A stretch of DNA of 64,000 bases from Deinococcus roseus. Its GTDB lineage: Bacteria; Deinococcota; Deinococci; Deinococcales; Deinococcaceae. Below, one piece after another: positions 54,379-61,939 of this stretch; positions within the stretch are counted from its first letter, which is position 1; every line of letters starts with the position of its first letter. The stretch is taken from NCBI RefSeq assembly GCF_014646895.1, contig NZ_BMOD01000014.1, positions 1 through 64,000 of the forward strand, given 5' to 3'. Made by a program: the position numbers and the translations under genes. Below the pieces are notes generated by a model. That model worked only from the letters and a program-made list of their open reading frames with translations. It did no database searches and was not told where the DNA came from.

Positions 54379-54945
54379 ATGGAAGCGGAACCCTGCACGT
54401 CTCTATTGATTCTCACCGGGCATCCCACAGTGATCATTGGGGACAACGGGGCTTATTTGCACCTTGACGCTGACGATGGTACTGGGTTGTTCCTGCGCAC
54501 ACCTGTGTCTCTGAAACTGCAGCAGAAGCTGCTGCATCGCCTGGAGTGCAGGTTGAAAGTGCAATACTTCCTGCACACCCACCGGGATGGAAGGGTGCAC
54601 AACCACCTCAGTCGCCCTTTCCGCATCCAGGCTTACCCTGAGGGGGACCCCATCAATCAGGTGGTGGTACGGGGCAAAGTGGTGCAGATGAACAAAATCG
54701 AAATGCAGGCCGTGGTGCGCATCTTCAGTGAGCAACTCCAGGAGCCTTTCATTGTGCATGCCAGAGGTCAAAATGACATGTTGAATGTTGCGTTGGACTT
54801 CTGGGCGGTCAAGATTTCTGGGCAGGTGCAGCCTGATTTGCAGGTGGTTGCACACGCAATTGAGCAGGCCCGGGTGGTGATTCCAGAAAAGTTCAAGGGG
54901 TGGAGACCTGACCTGAGTTGGAGACGTGCCTTCTTGCCCCAATGA
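54379..54945 (+). CDS. Hypothetical protein, 188 aa, possible OB-fold
   Basis: Start at ATG 54379, a few bases after a -10-like TTTAAACT. Strand-rich middle with RVHNHLSRPFRIQAYPEGDP and NQVVVRGKVVQMNKIEMQAV, a pattern that could be an OB-like or beta-barrel fold. The opposite strand carries an equally long frame (54403-54942) but with worse composition. Not recognised; a single-stranded-DNA-binding role is only a guess. Confidence 0.6.
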   Translation: MEAEPCTSLLILTGHPTVIIGDNGAYLHLDADDGTGLFLRTPVSLKLQQKLLHRLECRLKVQYFLHTHRDGRVHNHLSRPFRIQAYPEGDPINQVVVRGKVVQMNKIEMQAVVRIFSEQLQEPFIVHARGQNDMLNVALDFWAVKISGQVQPDLQVVAHAIEQARVVIPEKFKGWRPDLSWRRAFLPQ

Positions 54946-54960
54946 GCTTCTGGGCTGTGT

Positions 54961-55617
54961 TCACCTGTAGAAACTGAGGGGTCCCACAGTGAACAGGAGT
55001 TGTTTCTGGTCGGCCCTGGGAATCCTGGGGCGGCTGACTTGCACGTCCTGCTGCAGACCTCGGATGACTATGGCTCCCACTTTGAGGTCTTTGTGGGTGC
55101 CTCGGTTGACGGTTCGGGCGTACATGCGAAATCGCCTGCCCTCCGAGAGCCTCAGGGTGAGGGGGGTTGGGGTGGTGAAGGTGAAGCTGTGGCCACCGGA
55201 GCCTGGGGCGTTGGACTGAATTTCAGCGTTCAGTTCCGGGAAGTGTTCTCGAATCCTTTCGATGTCCCGATGCAAAGCGTCCAGCATTTCACCCTCAGGA
55301 AATTGACCAGGGATGCTGAGGGTGTGGGGGCCACCCGTGAAAAGCTGGGTTTTCAGGGCCTGGGACTGCTGCAGGGTGGCGTACACCCACACTTCATCCA
55401 AAAACACGGGCACCCAGCGGGTGCTGAGCCCTTTGCGTTTCAATTTGCGAGCAAGCCGCTGGCTTTCCTCCCAATAGGCATGAAATTCTGTTACGTCTTC
55501 CACCACCGCCAGGAAGCGCGGGTGCTCTGCGTGGTTTCCTGTCCACGCCTGGTCCTCCGGATGCCGCCACACTGCGTGTTTCCTGAGTCTGTTTTGCAGC
55601 TTGAAGAGTTGGTGCAT
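54961..55617 (-). CDS. Hypothetical protein divergent from Upf1-like helicase
   Basis: 218 aa from ATG 55617; the frame extends to 55686 but ATG 55617 follows the promoter. Basic helical N-terminus (LFKLQNRLRKHAVWRH), an acidic/aromatic middle (EVWVYATLQQSQALKTQLFT) and a beta-rich C-terminus (HSFTFTTPTPLTLRLSEGRR, VNRGTHKDLKVGAIVIRGLQ). Family not recognised. The palindrome in its promoter and divergence from the helicase suggest joint control of the two. Confidence 0.68.
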   Translation of the reverse strand: MHQLFKLQNRLRKHAVWRHPEDQAWTGNHAEHPRFLAVVEDVTEFHAYWEESQRLARKLKRKGLSTRWVPVFLDEVWVYATLQQSQALKTQLFTGGPHTLSIPGQFPEGEMLDALHRDIERIREHFPELNAEIQSNAPGSGGHSFTFTTPTPLTLRLSEGRRFRMYARTVNRGTHKDLKVGAIVIRGLQQDVQVSRPRIPRADQKQLLFTVGPLSFYR

Positions 55618-55636
55618 CCATTCCACTTTTTGAGTA

Positions 55637-55651
55637 TAGCGTCTTACGCTA
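55637..55651. promoter_or_regulatory. Palindromic operator in divergent promoter region
   Basis: TAGCGT-CTT-ACGCTA, a perfect 6-bp inverted repeat overlapping the minus-strand -10 (TATACT, 55638-55633). Likely repressor site for the 54961 gene. Confidence 0.55.
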
Positions 55652-55701
55652 GTAAACACTCCATAATGAATTTTTTCCTGTCTCATACGAATGAATCAGT
55701 A

Positions 55702-55729
55702 TTGACAATTGTTCTTATGGTGCTAAACT
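55702..55729 (+). promoter_or_regulatory. Extended -10 promoter of the helicase gene
   Basis: TTGACA at 55702-55707, 16-bp spacer, TAAACT at 55724-55729 preceded by TG (extended -10). An AAGGGAGAT ribosome site follows before ATG 55756. Confidence 0.75.
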
Positions 55730-55755
55730 GAAACCAGACCTTCAAGGGAGATCCC

Positions 55756-57516
55756 ATGGACAAAACACTGTTGGTGACGGCATTGAAACAATTCATCGAA
55801 ACCGAATTTCAGGCCCAGAAGGATGCCCTCACTCCGCTGTGGAAACTCCCGGTGGCCAGGCGCATCCAGGAGGGGGTCTGTGTCACGGACCTCCGCCTGC
55901 GCAGTGTGAACGATGGTGTGTTGAGGGTGCAAATCACGACCAACCTGTCCCGTTTTCGCACGGGGGATGCCTTGCTGCTCAATGCCGGTGATCCCACCGG
56001 AGCCCGGGTCCCGGTCACCCTGGAAGACGACCATGACGTGGGAACGATGACCATCTGGACGCTTCGCGCCTTCCAGAAGGGCCTGCTGGACCAGTTCACC
56101 CGGCATTACCGTCCGGAGGTGTGGTGCCTGGACCAGGACCTGGTGGATTTGCGGGATTTCACCTTGAAGGCCCTGGATCAGTACCAGAACCTCCCGAAAG
56201 CCGAGGACCGGATTTCCCGGGTGCTGTTCGGGAACCTGCCTGCCCCTGGCGTGGATCCCTTCGTGTTTCCCCCTCCAGAGTTCAATGGGAGTCAGCAGCA
56301 AGCGTACCGGTCCGCCATGGGGAACCCCTTGCTCACCGTCATCCAGGGACCACCTGGGACTGGGAAGACCAGCGTGCTGGCCGAAATTGCCTTGCGGTAT
56401 GCCTCACGGGGGGAGATGGTGATGGTCACCGGATTCACCCACCGCAGCATCAACAACGCCCTCAACCGCATTCAGAGCCTCAACAGCCAGCACAAATACT
56501 CCAGTGTCCGGGTCTTTAAGGTGGGCCAGAAGTACAACGCCGATGATCTGGTGGACGTCAAAAACTTCGAGACCCTGCAGGATGCTCAGGCGGCGGCTGG
56601 TTCCCACAGGCGAGGGATGGTGGTGGGAGCAACCTGCTTCGCGGTAGGCACCAAGCGCCTCCACGATGAGCACAAGAGGCCGGTGGTCTTCGACCTGCAG
56701 ATCTTTGATGAGGCCTCCCAGATGTCGCTCCCTGTGGCGATCATGGGGATGCTCGGGGCCAGGAGGTATGTGATGATTGGGGACCATCAGCAGATGCCTC
56801 CGGTGATCGTGGGACAACACGAGGATCCGTCCGTCACACGGTCGGTTTTTGAGACGGTGTTCTCGCATAGCCCTGGGACCATGCTGGACACCACCTACAG
56901 GATGAATCATGGGGTCAACCGGTTTCCCAGCGACACCTTTTACAGGGGAAAACTGGTGTCATTTCCTGGGATTCAGGACCGCACGTTGCCCCTGTTGAAA
57001 CCACCGGTGAAGCACGTTCTGGAACTGGGGTCAGAGCACGCCAGCGTGTGGGTGGAGGTGTACCACCAGGTGGAGACCACCAGTTCACCTCTGGAGGCAG
57101 ATTGGGTTTGCAGCATCATCGAGGAGGCGTTGCAGTGTGGGCTGCCTGCCCGTGAAATGGCGGTGGTGACCCCATACCGGCTGCAGGTGAGGTTGATCCG
57201 GCAGTTGCTTCGCCAGAGGTTTGGGCAGGTGCCTGTGCTGGTGGACACCGTGGAACGCATTCAGGGCCAGGAGCGGGAACTGGTCCTCGTTTCACTGGTG
57301 TCTTCCAGCATGCCCCAGGATGATCAAGCTGAATTTTTCTTCCAGCCGAACCGGCTGAATGTGGCCATCACCCGAGCGAAATGCAAGCGGGTGGTGGTGG
57401 GAAACCCTGCGCTGCTGGGAGAAGGAGCGCAGCACGCAGTTGAGGGCCTGGAGGTGTTCCGTGCTTTGCATGAGTGCAGTGTGCGTGTGCAGACCATGGG
57501 GGCACCAACAACTTGA
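55756..57516 (+). CDS. Upf1/Dna2-like superfamily 1B helicase
   Basis: 586 aa. All SF1B helicase motifs are present: Q-type motif NGSQQQAYRSA, Walker A GPPGTGKTS, motif II FDEASQMS, motif III GDHQQMPPVI, motif IV/V TYRMNHGVNRFPSDTF and VERIQGQERELVLVS, motif VI NRLNVAITRAKCKRVVVG. The N-terminal 150 residues replace the usual beta-barrel. 5'-3' DNA or RNA unwinding is expected. No fused nuclease domain at the C-terminus, unlike many defence helicases (AAA_11/12 plus PLD). Strong own promoter; divergent partner of unknown type. Confidence 0.93.
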   Translation: MDKTLLVTALKQFIETEFQAQKDALTPLWKLPVARRIQEGVCVTDLRLRSVNDGVLRVQITTNLSRFRTGDALLLNAGDPTGARVPVTLEDDHDVGTMTIWTLRAFQKGLLDQFTRHYRPEVWCLDQDLVDLRDFTLKALDQYQNLPKAEDRISRVLFGNLPAPGVDPFVFPPPEFNGSQQQAYRSAMGNPLLTVIQGPPGTGKTSVLAEIALRYASRGEMVMVTGFTHRSINNALNRIQSLNSQHKYSSVRVFKVGQKYNADDLVDVKNFETLQDAQAAAGSHRRGMVVGATCFAVGTKRLHDEHKRPVVFDLQIFDEASQMSLPVAIMGMLGARRYVMIGDHQQMPPVIVGQHEDPSVTRSVFETVFSHSPGTMLDTTYRMNHGVNRFPSDTFYRGKLVSFPGIQDRTLPLLKPPVKHVLELGSEHASVWVEVYHQVETTSSPLEADWVCSIIEEALQCGLPAREMAVVTPYRLQVRLIRQLLRQRFGQVPVLVDTVERIQGQERELVLVSLVSSSMPQDDQAEFFFQPNRLNVAITRAKCKRVVVGNPALLGEGAQHAVEGLEVFRALHECSVRVQTMGAPTT

Positions 57517-57567
57517 GGACAGAGGAAGCCTCTGTCCATGCTGGTTTTTCTTTTTGCCTGCTGGGCT

Positions 57568-58092
57568 TCAGTGGGTGAGGAAGAGGTTTACACCCAGGGT
57601 TTCTGCGTAGGTGTGGGCCCTGCGTTTGCAATCAGCGTGGGCTTCAGGGTGACCGAGTTGCTGGTGGATTTTGGCAAGCCCCAGGTAGAGGAACAGGCAG
57701 ACTTCAAGGTCCAGCACGGAAGTGATGTTGGGGCGGCCCAGCAGCACCTCATGGGGTTTTTTGGGTCCTTGTGCTGTGAAGATTTCCAGCAGTTCCATCA
57801 GGGTGGTGCGGTTTCCCATTTCGGCGGAGAGCAGCAGGTCGTAAGCCTGGCCCAGCGGGTGGGGGCTGTTTTGAAGCATCTGGTGGGTGGTGTGGGAGTC
57901 ATGGGTGAGCAGGTGGTGGCACATGGCGGCCCGTACCAGGGCAAGTTCGTTGTCTTTGATTTGATTCAATTTGATTTGCAGTTCAAGCAGTTTGTCTTCC
58001 ATGATGTGACTTCTGATGGTGGTTTCCCAGAGGTGACTTTGGCTGAGGATGCATTGGAATGATGGTTCCGCCTGGTTTTTGGACATGGTCAT
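57568..58092 (-). CDS. Short paralog of the 517-aa helical protein
   Basis: 174 aa from ATG 58092. The whole sequence aligns with the N-terminal 180 residues of the protein at 60251-61804: SHLWETTIRSH with GSRWEALHAR, NQIKDNELALVRAAMCHHLL with KDIHNNEIATIRLCMCEHQM, VLDLEVCLFLYLGLAKIHQQ with SLEIEACAFMLFGLGLSLIH. It ends after one more helix, so it is either a truncated copy or a stand-alone domain. TPR-like helix pairs; function unknown. Confidence 0.75.
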   Translation of the reverse strand: MTMSKNQAEPSFQCILSQSHLWETTIRSHIMEDKLLELQIKLNQIKDNELALVRAAMCHHLLTHDSHTTHQMLQNSPHPLGQAYDLLLSAEMGNRTTLMELLEIFTAQGPKKPHEVLLGRPNITSVLDLEVCLFLYLGLAKIHQQLGHPEAHADCKRRAHTYAETLGVNLFLTH

Positions 58093-58398
58093 CAGGGCAC
58101 ACTCTTTGGGCAGTGAATTTGAGGGGGTGATTGTTGTATGGGATTGGATGTGTTCTACACGTCCATCTTTGCTTGTTTAAGAGTGTACTTGAAATGTTTG
58201 AGTTTCCACCGTCAAGAACTCAGTTCGTTAAAGCTGTTGATCGGCGGCAATGGTGATTTCTGCTGTGTCCTTGGGGAAGTAGGTGTATTTCCTAATGGGT
58301 TCGGTAGGGTGTTGCATTTAACAAAATGAGAAAAGTGACAAATACCTTAAGCCAAAAAGAACCTCCCCGGTGAGGGGAGGATGCATTTCAATCGGGTT
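58093..58398. other. Intergenic region with terminator and no clear gene
   Basis: 306 bp. It contains the hairpin at 58362-58380. A 29-codon minus-strand frame starting MQHPTEPIRKYTYF lies near 58220-58320, but nothing shows it is translated. Confidence 0.4.
58362..58380 (-). terminator. Rho-independent terminator after the small lipoprotein gene
   Basis: CCTCCCC-TCACC-GGGGAGG followed on the minus strand by TTCTTTTTGG. It sits 19 bp after the stop of the 51-aa gene. Confidence 0.8.
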
Positions 58399-58554
58399 TC
58401 AACAAATCTGACAGGGGTGCTGAGGAGGATAAGGTCCCTGCTTTTGCACCTCGTTGGGTACGGGGGTATTCACAGCGCCACAGGCCGAGACTGTCAAAGA
58501 AAAGCCAAACAATACCATCCAGGACAACAACACACGAGCAGCAACTGGTTTCAT
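58399..58554 (-). CDS. Small lipoprotein-like secreted peptide, 51 aa
   Basis: Frame from ATG 58554 to TGA 58399. Begins MKPVAARVLLSWMVLFGFSL with a lipobox-like TVSAC, giving a lipidated or cleaved product whose C-terminal part is about 27 residues (CGAVNTPVPNEVQKQGPYPP, then QHPCQIC). AGGAT is close before the start. It lies 45 bp after the 482-aa helical protein on the same strand and just before a strong terminator, so both are probably on one transcript. A receptor gene followed by a short exported peptide resembles RRNPP quorum-sensing pairs, though the peptide may equally be an ordinary small lipoprotein. Confidence 0.6.
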   Translation of the reverse strand: MKPVAARVLLSWMVLFGFSLTVSACGAVNTPVPNEVQKQGPYPPQHPCQIC

Positions 58555-58598
58555 ATCCTGAGGTTACACACTGGTTTGCGCAAACCCCGAAAATCCCG

Positions 58599-60047
58599 TT
58601 AAAGCATTCTTGAGACTATCCTGTCATAAACCACGTAAATCTGTTTCCCCGAGAGGAAGTCTTTGTGCCTCTTGTTCTGAACCCGGTGTTTGGGGCTTGC
58701 TGGATGCAGGCTGCTGGACAGAATGCCTTCCAGGTTTTCACAGACAAATTCATAAGGGTAGCCACTGACCTTCTGACCATTCAGCACTGCCTGACGTGGG
58801 AACACCCACAGGAATCGACTGCGGTAGTGGCTGAGCCGTTCGTCCATTTCGGTGAGCAAAAACAGTGCAACCGGGCAGAATTTCTCCACCCACCACAGCA
58901 GCCAGTTTCGCTCTGCTTCTTGCAGGTTGTGGTATTGCCCTTTGAAGGTGCGCAGCGCATTGTTGAGGCTGCTGGTGGTCACGTTGGGGAAGTAAGCGTA
59001 GGCCTGGATGATGGTGGCAAAGTGGGCCATCACCACCATGGGTATTTGATTCAGTTCAGCGCTGAGCGATTCCTCTGCGAGGGTCAAACCTTTGGGGTCC
59101 TGCTGGATGCACAAACTGATGGCTTGCGCTGAGCGCAGAATGAATTTGGACACTTCATCCACATTGGTTTTTTTGTGGTACATCGCATGAATCAGGGCAA
59201 TCAGTTTGCGTTTGCGTTCAGAATTGCGTTCACTGTAATACGAAGGCCCGTTCAAATTGACTTCAAAAATCAATTCATGCAGTTTTTCCAGGGCCAAAGC
59301 AGCATCTGGTGTTTCCACACCTTGCGGCGGAGCCGGTTGTTGTCCCGCTGGTCGTTTCAGCCGCATCACATCCAGTGTGTAAGCGGCCCAGGGAGCATCT
59401 TTCAAGCATTCTGGGGTGCGGTTGGTCAACCAGGAAAGACCCACGATGCTGTCAAAACCGAAGTCCACCAGCATTCCTGGAGGAGAGACGGTCACAATGT
59501 TGCAGTAGGTGTCCAGGGCTTCTTGCTGGTGACCCAGCAGGAAATCACATCGGGCCATTTCAGACAGCGCCGTCAGGCGGGTGGCGTCATCCCCCAGTGC
59601 ATCGCAGTACATGATGGCCTTTTCGAGTTCCATGCGGGCCTGATCCCGGTTTTTGAGGTTGACGTAAGCCCCACCTCGGGCAATGTGAAGCCTTGCTTTG
59701 GCTTCAATGTCGGTGGTGTCCGCCCCCACCTCAAAGGAGTCTGCAGTGAATTGTTTGAGCAGGCTTTTCATCTGCGGTTCGCCGCCCTGGTAAGAGACAA
59801 TCGCGGCATACCAGGCAACGCACAGGGGGCAATCCCTGTGGTAGGCCAGGAGGTTTTTGGCTTCGTCTATGCGTTGCATTTTGAGGTAAATTCGGGCGAT
59901 CCTGGCATCTCGTATGGTGGATTTATCAAGTTTCTGAAGGGCTGCCAGCAATTCGGGCAGTTGGTTCTGGCTTTCTGCTTCAGCCATGAACCGCGCAAAT
60001 TGCACTGGTTTGTGAATCAAGTTTTGCAGGGGTCCAGGGTCAAACAT
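58599..60047 (-). CDS. TPR-rich hypothetical protein, 482 aa
   Basis: ATG 60047 follows GAGGTAAAC; upstream codons to 60230 are not credible. TPR-like pairs are visible in the first half (IARIYLKMQRIDEAKNLLAY, ARLHIARGGAYVNLKNRDQA, EKAIMYCDALGDDATRLTAL). The C-terminal half is Trp- and Phe-rich (EAERNWLLWWVEKFCPVALF, SHYRSRFLWVFPRQAVL). No helix-turn-helix seen. It could be a signal receptor or scaffold. In line with its paralog-like neighbours (57568, 60251) and the SARP regulator, but I did not find a clear alignment with them. Confidence 0.75.
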   Translation of the reverse strand: MFDPGPLQNLIHKPVQFARFMAEAESQNQLPELLAALQKLDKSTIRDARIARIYLKMQRIDEAKNLLAYHRDCPLCVAWYAAIVSYQGGEPQMKSLLKQFTADSFEVGADTTDIEAKARLHIARGGAYVNLKNRDQARMELEKAIMYCDALGDDATRLTALSEMARCDFLLGHQQEALDTYCNIVTVSPPGMLVDFGFDSIVGLSWLTNRTPECLKDAPWAAYTLDVMRLKRPAGQQPAPPQGVETPDAALALEKLHELIFEVNLNGPSYYSERNSERKRKLIALIHAMYHKKTNVDEVSKFILRSAQAISLCIQQDPKGLTLAEESLSAELNQIPMVVMAHFATIIQAYAYFPNVTTSSLNNALRTFKGQYHNLQEAERNWLLWWVEKFCPVALFLLTEMDERLSHYRSRFLWVFPRQAVLNGQKVSGYPYEFVCENLEGILSSSLHPASPKHRVQNKRHKDFLSGKQIYVVYDRIVSRML

Positions 60048-60182
60048 GTTTACCTCAAATGTGACGCTCGCAGAAAGTTGTCCGGGCTGGGGATGGCGAG
60101 ACTTCTGTTTTCCATCCTGCACGCATGCATGATCCAGCACATCGGGGAAAACCCCTAGTTGAGGCTGCACCTCAAAACAATT

Positions 60183-60205
60183 GAACCGCATACAAGATGC
60201 GGTTC
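60183..60205 (-). terminator. Stem-loop after the 517-aa gene
   Basis: GAACCGCAT-CTTGT-ATGCGGTTC, a perfect 9-bp stem, followed on the minus strand by AATTGTTTTG. Likely terminator for the 60251 gene. Confidence 0.7.
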
Positions 60206-60250
60206 CTCGGAGTGTGCCGACGAATATCAAGGGGAAGGAAACTCCGCCAG

Positions 60251-61804
60251 TCAGGACTCTTTGGCGGGAGGAAAGACCCCTGCCGACCGGAGGGAAGCAA
60301 GGGTCATTCCAGCGAGGGCCTCGTAAGCAATGGGAAAATGGGTGGGCAGGTTGCGGAGGGCATTCTGGTGACGGTTCACCCTGCGCTGGACGGTCCAGCT
60401 GTTGATGTCCACCTCCAGATCGAACAGTTCGTGGTAGGTGGCTCCAATGATGACGCTGTACTTCTCCACCCGCTTGCCCTGGTAGATCGCCTGGGTTTCA
60501 TGCACCACCATCACTTGCTCTTTCAGGTATGCATTCATTTCAGGCAGGTTGCATCCTGCTTGCTGCAGGAACACCAGCAAGGTGGGAAACACCTGCGCAA
60601 TCAATTCCACCAGAACCATGCGCGTTTCCGTGGACTGCGCTTGCAGGAACTGCTGGACAAGACGGACGCAACTGTCATCTTTCAGCACCACTTCTCTGCC
60701 GCACAGCATGATCTGGGCTTCCATTTGAATCAGCGCCTGCACCACCTGGGTGGTTTCACAATCCCGCAACAGGGGGTGGGCAAGTTTGTCTTCGTCGGTG
60801 ACGAGGGCCAGGGCCTGCTCTGTGCTGTCACAGTGCATCAGGGCATGGGCCTTGATCCAGGTGCAAATCAAGTAAGAGAAAGTGTGGGTGATGGGGGGTG
60901 CGGGCAACGCCACGATGAGTTGCACGGTGTCTTCTATGGCTTTCATTTTGAGTTGCTGCAACTGGCGACCCAGATCTCTGGCCAGACCCAAATGCTGCCT
61001 GAGCAGGTCGTGGTCCTTGGGCATGGCGCTGCCCTGGGTGCTTCCAGGGGCCTGGAGGTTCCGCAAGATGTAGGCCAGCATGCGTTTTCCGGGCATGGTG
61101 GGCTCCTGTCTTTCTGGATTTGCCAGCACCCAGGGGATGCAGCTGGCTGCGCGGTGCTGCAGGTCCTGGCCACCAGGGGTGTGTTTCGCTTGCTGGATCA
61201 CCTGAATGAATTTCCGGGTGGCGGCTTGATAATCCCGCTGGATCATGTCGATGCAGCCCAGTTCAATTTCTACCGCCAGACTGATCAGGTTCATCCAGAT
61301 CACCTGTGCAAAGCTGTGGGCTTTCTGCAGGAATTCAGCTCCTTCACGGATGCGCCCCAGATGAATCAGGCTGAGCCCCAGCCCAAAAAGCATGAAGGCG
61401 CACGCTTCAATTTCAAGCGATCCATGTGCTGGGTGTTTCAGCAGTTCAGCGATGGGGCTTTTGGGGGCCTGGGAGGAGCCAAGGTACGTTGCGACCACCT
61501 GTTTGTGGTGTTCCAGGTCAGGGGTCATGCTGTTGATGAAAATCAGGTAGGCCCTGGCAAGGGGGTGGTGCAGGGATTTCAATTGGATTTTGGTGCGTTC
61601 CAGATTGGGGTCCATTTGGTGTTCGCACATGCACAGGCGAATTGTGGCAATTTCATTGTTGTGAATGTCTTTCAATTGACGGATGAGGACCGGCACTTGC
61701 CTGGCTTCAGAGAACCTGGCATGCAGGGCTTCCCACCTGGACCCCTCAGTGAGGTGGGTCTGGATGTCCGCCGATGATACTGGAATTTCCGTTCTCTTCA
61801 TCAT
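60251..61804 (-). CDS. Helical repeat (TPR-like) protein, 517 aa
   Basis: Starts MMKRTEIPVSSADIQTHLTE at ATG 61804 (ATG 61801 equivalent). Entirely helical, with repeats such as ACAFMLFGLGLSLIHLGRIR and GCIDMIQRDYQAATRKFIQV. The central Ala/Leu helix LRQHLGLARDLGRQLQQLKM may pair. Residues 1-180 recur as the separate gene at 57568. The C-terminal part (VMVVHETQAIYQGKRVEKYS) has mixed strands. No catalytic motif. Lies just downstream of the SARP-like regulator, separated by its terminator. Confidence 0.75.
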   Translation of the reverse strand: MMKRTEIPVSSADIQTHLTEGSRWEALHARFSEARQVPVLIRQLKDIHNNEIATIRLCMCEHQMDPNLERTKIQLKSLHHPLARAYLIFINSMTPDLEHHKQVVATYLGSSQAPKSPIAELLKHPAHGSLEIEACAFMLFGLGLSLIHLGRIREGAEFLQKAHSFAQVIWMNLISLAVEIELGCIDMIQRDYQAATRKFIQVIQQAKHTPGGQDLQHRAASCIPWVLANPERQEPTMPGKRMLAYILRNLQAPGSTQGSAMPKDHDLLRQHLGLARDLGRQLQQLKMKAIEDTVQLIVALPAPPITHTFSYLICTWIKAHALMHCDSTEQALALVTDEDKLAHPLLRDCETTQVVQALIQMEAQIMLCGREVVLKDDSCVRLVQQFLQAQSTETRMVLVELIAQVFPTLLVFLQQAGCNLPEMNAYLKEQVMVVHETQAIYQGKRVEKYSVIIGATYHELFDLEVDINSWTVQRRVNRHQNALRNLPTHFPIAYEALAGMTLASLRSAGVFPPAKES

Positions 61805-61888
61805 TTACACACTCAGGACTTCGGATTTGATTTTATTTTGACAGGATGAACTTAACTGCCACTTAATCTCATCCCACACAATAAAAAC

Positions 61889-61923
61889 AGACCGGGCAGT
61901 GTCACATAAATGCTGCCCGGTCT
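61889..61923 (-). terminator. Strong rho-independent terminator after SARP-like gene
   Basis: AGACCGGGCAG pairs perfectly with CTGCCCGGTCT over 11 bp, followed on the minus strand by GTTTTTATTG. It begins 17 bp past the regulator stop. Confidence 0.9.
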
Positions 61924-61939
61924 TCGCCGAAAAGGCCAC

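Noticed and set aside
54403..54942. 179-aa minus-strand open frame opposite the 188-aa gene
   Set aside because: The plus-strand frame has better amino-acid composition and a promoter-like sequence; the minus frame is His/Pro-rich.
58220..58320. 29-codon minus-strand frame starting MQHPTEPIRKYTYF
   Set aside because: Beyond the terminator, no ribosome site, too short to judge; only noted.
59175..60158. 327-aa plus-strand open frame
   Set aside because: Antisense to the 482-aa TPR gene; Phe/Gly/His-rich noise.
60197..61777. 526-aa plus-strand open frame
   Set aside because: Lies wholly antisense to the 517-aa helical gene, which has natural composition and a clear paralog.
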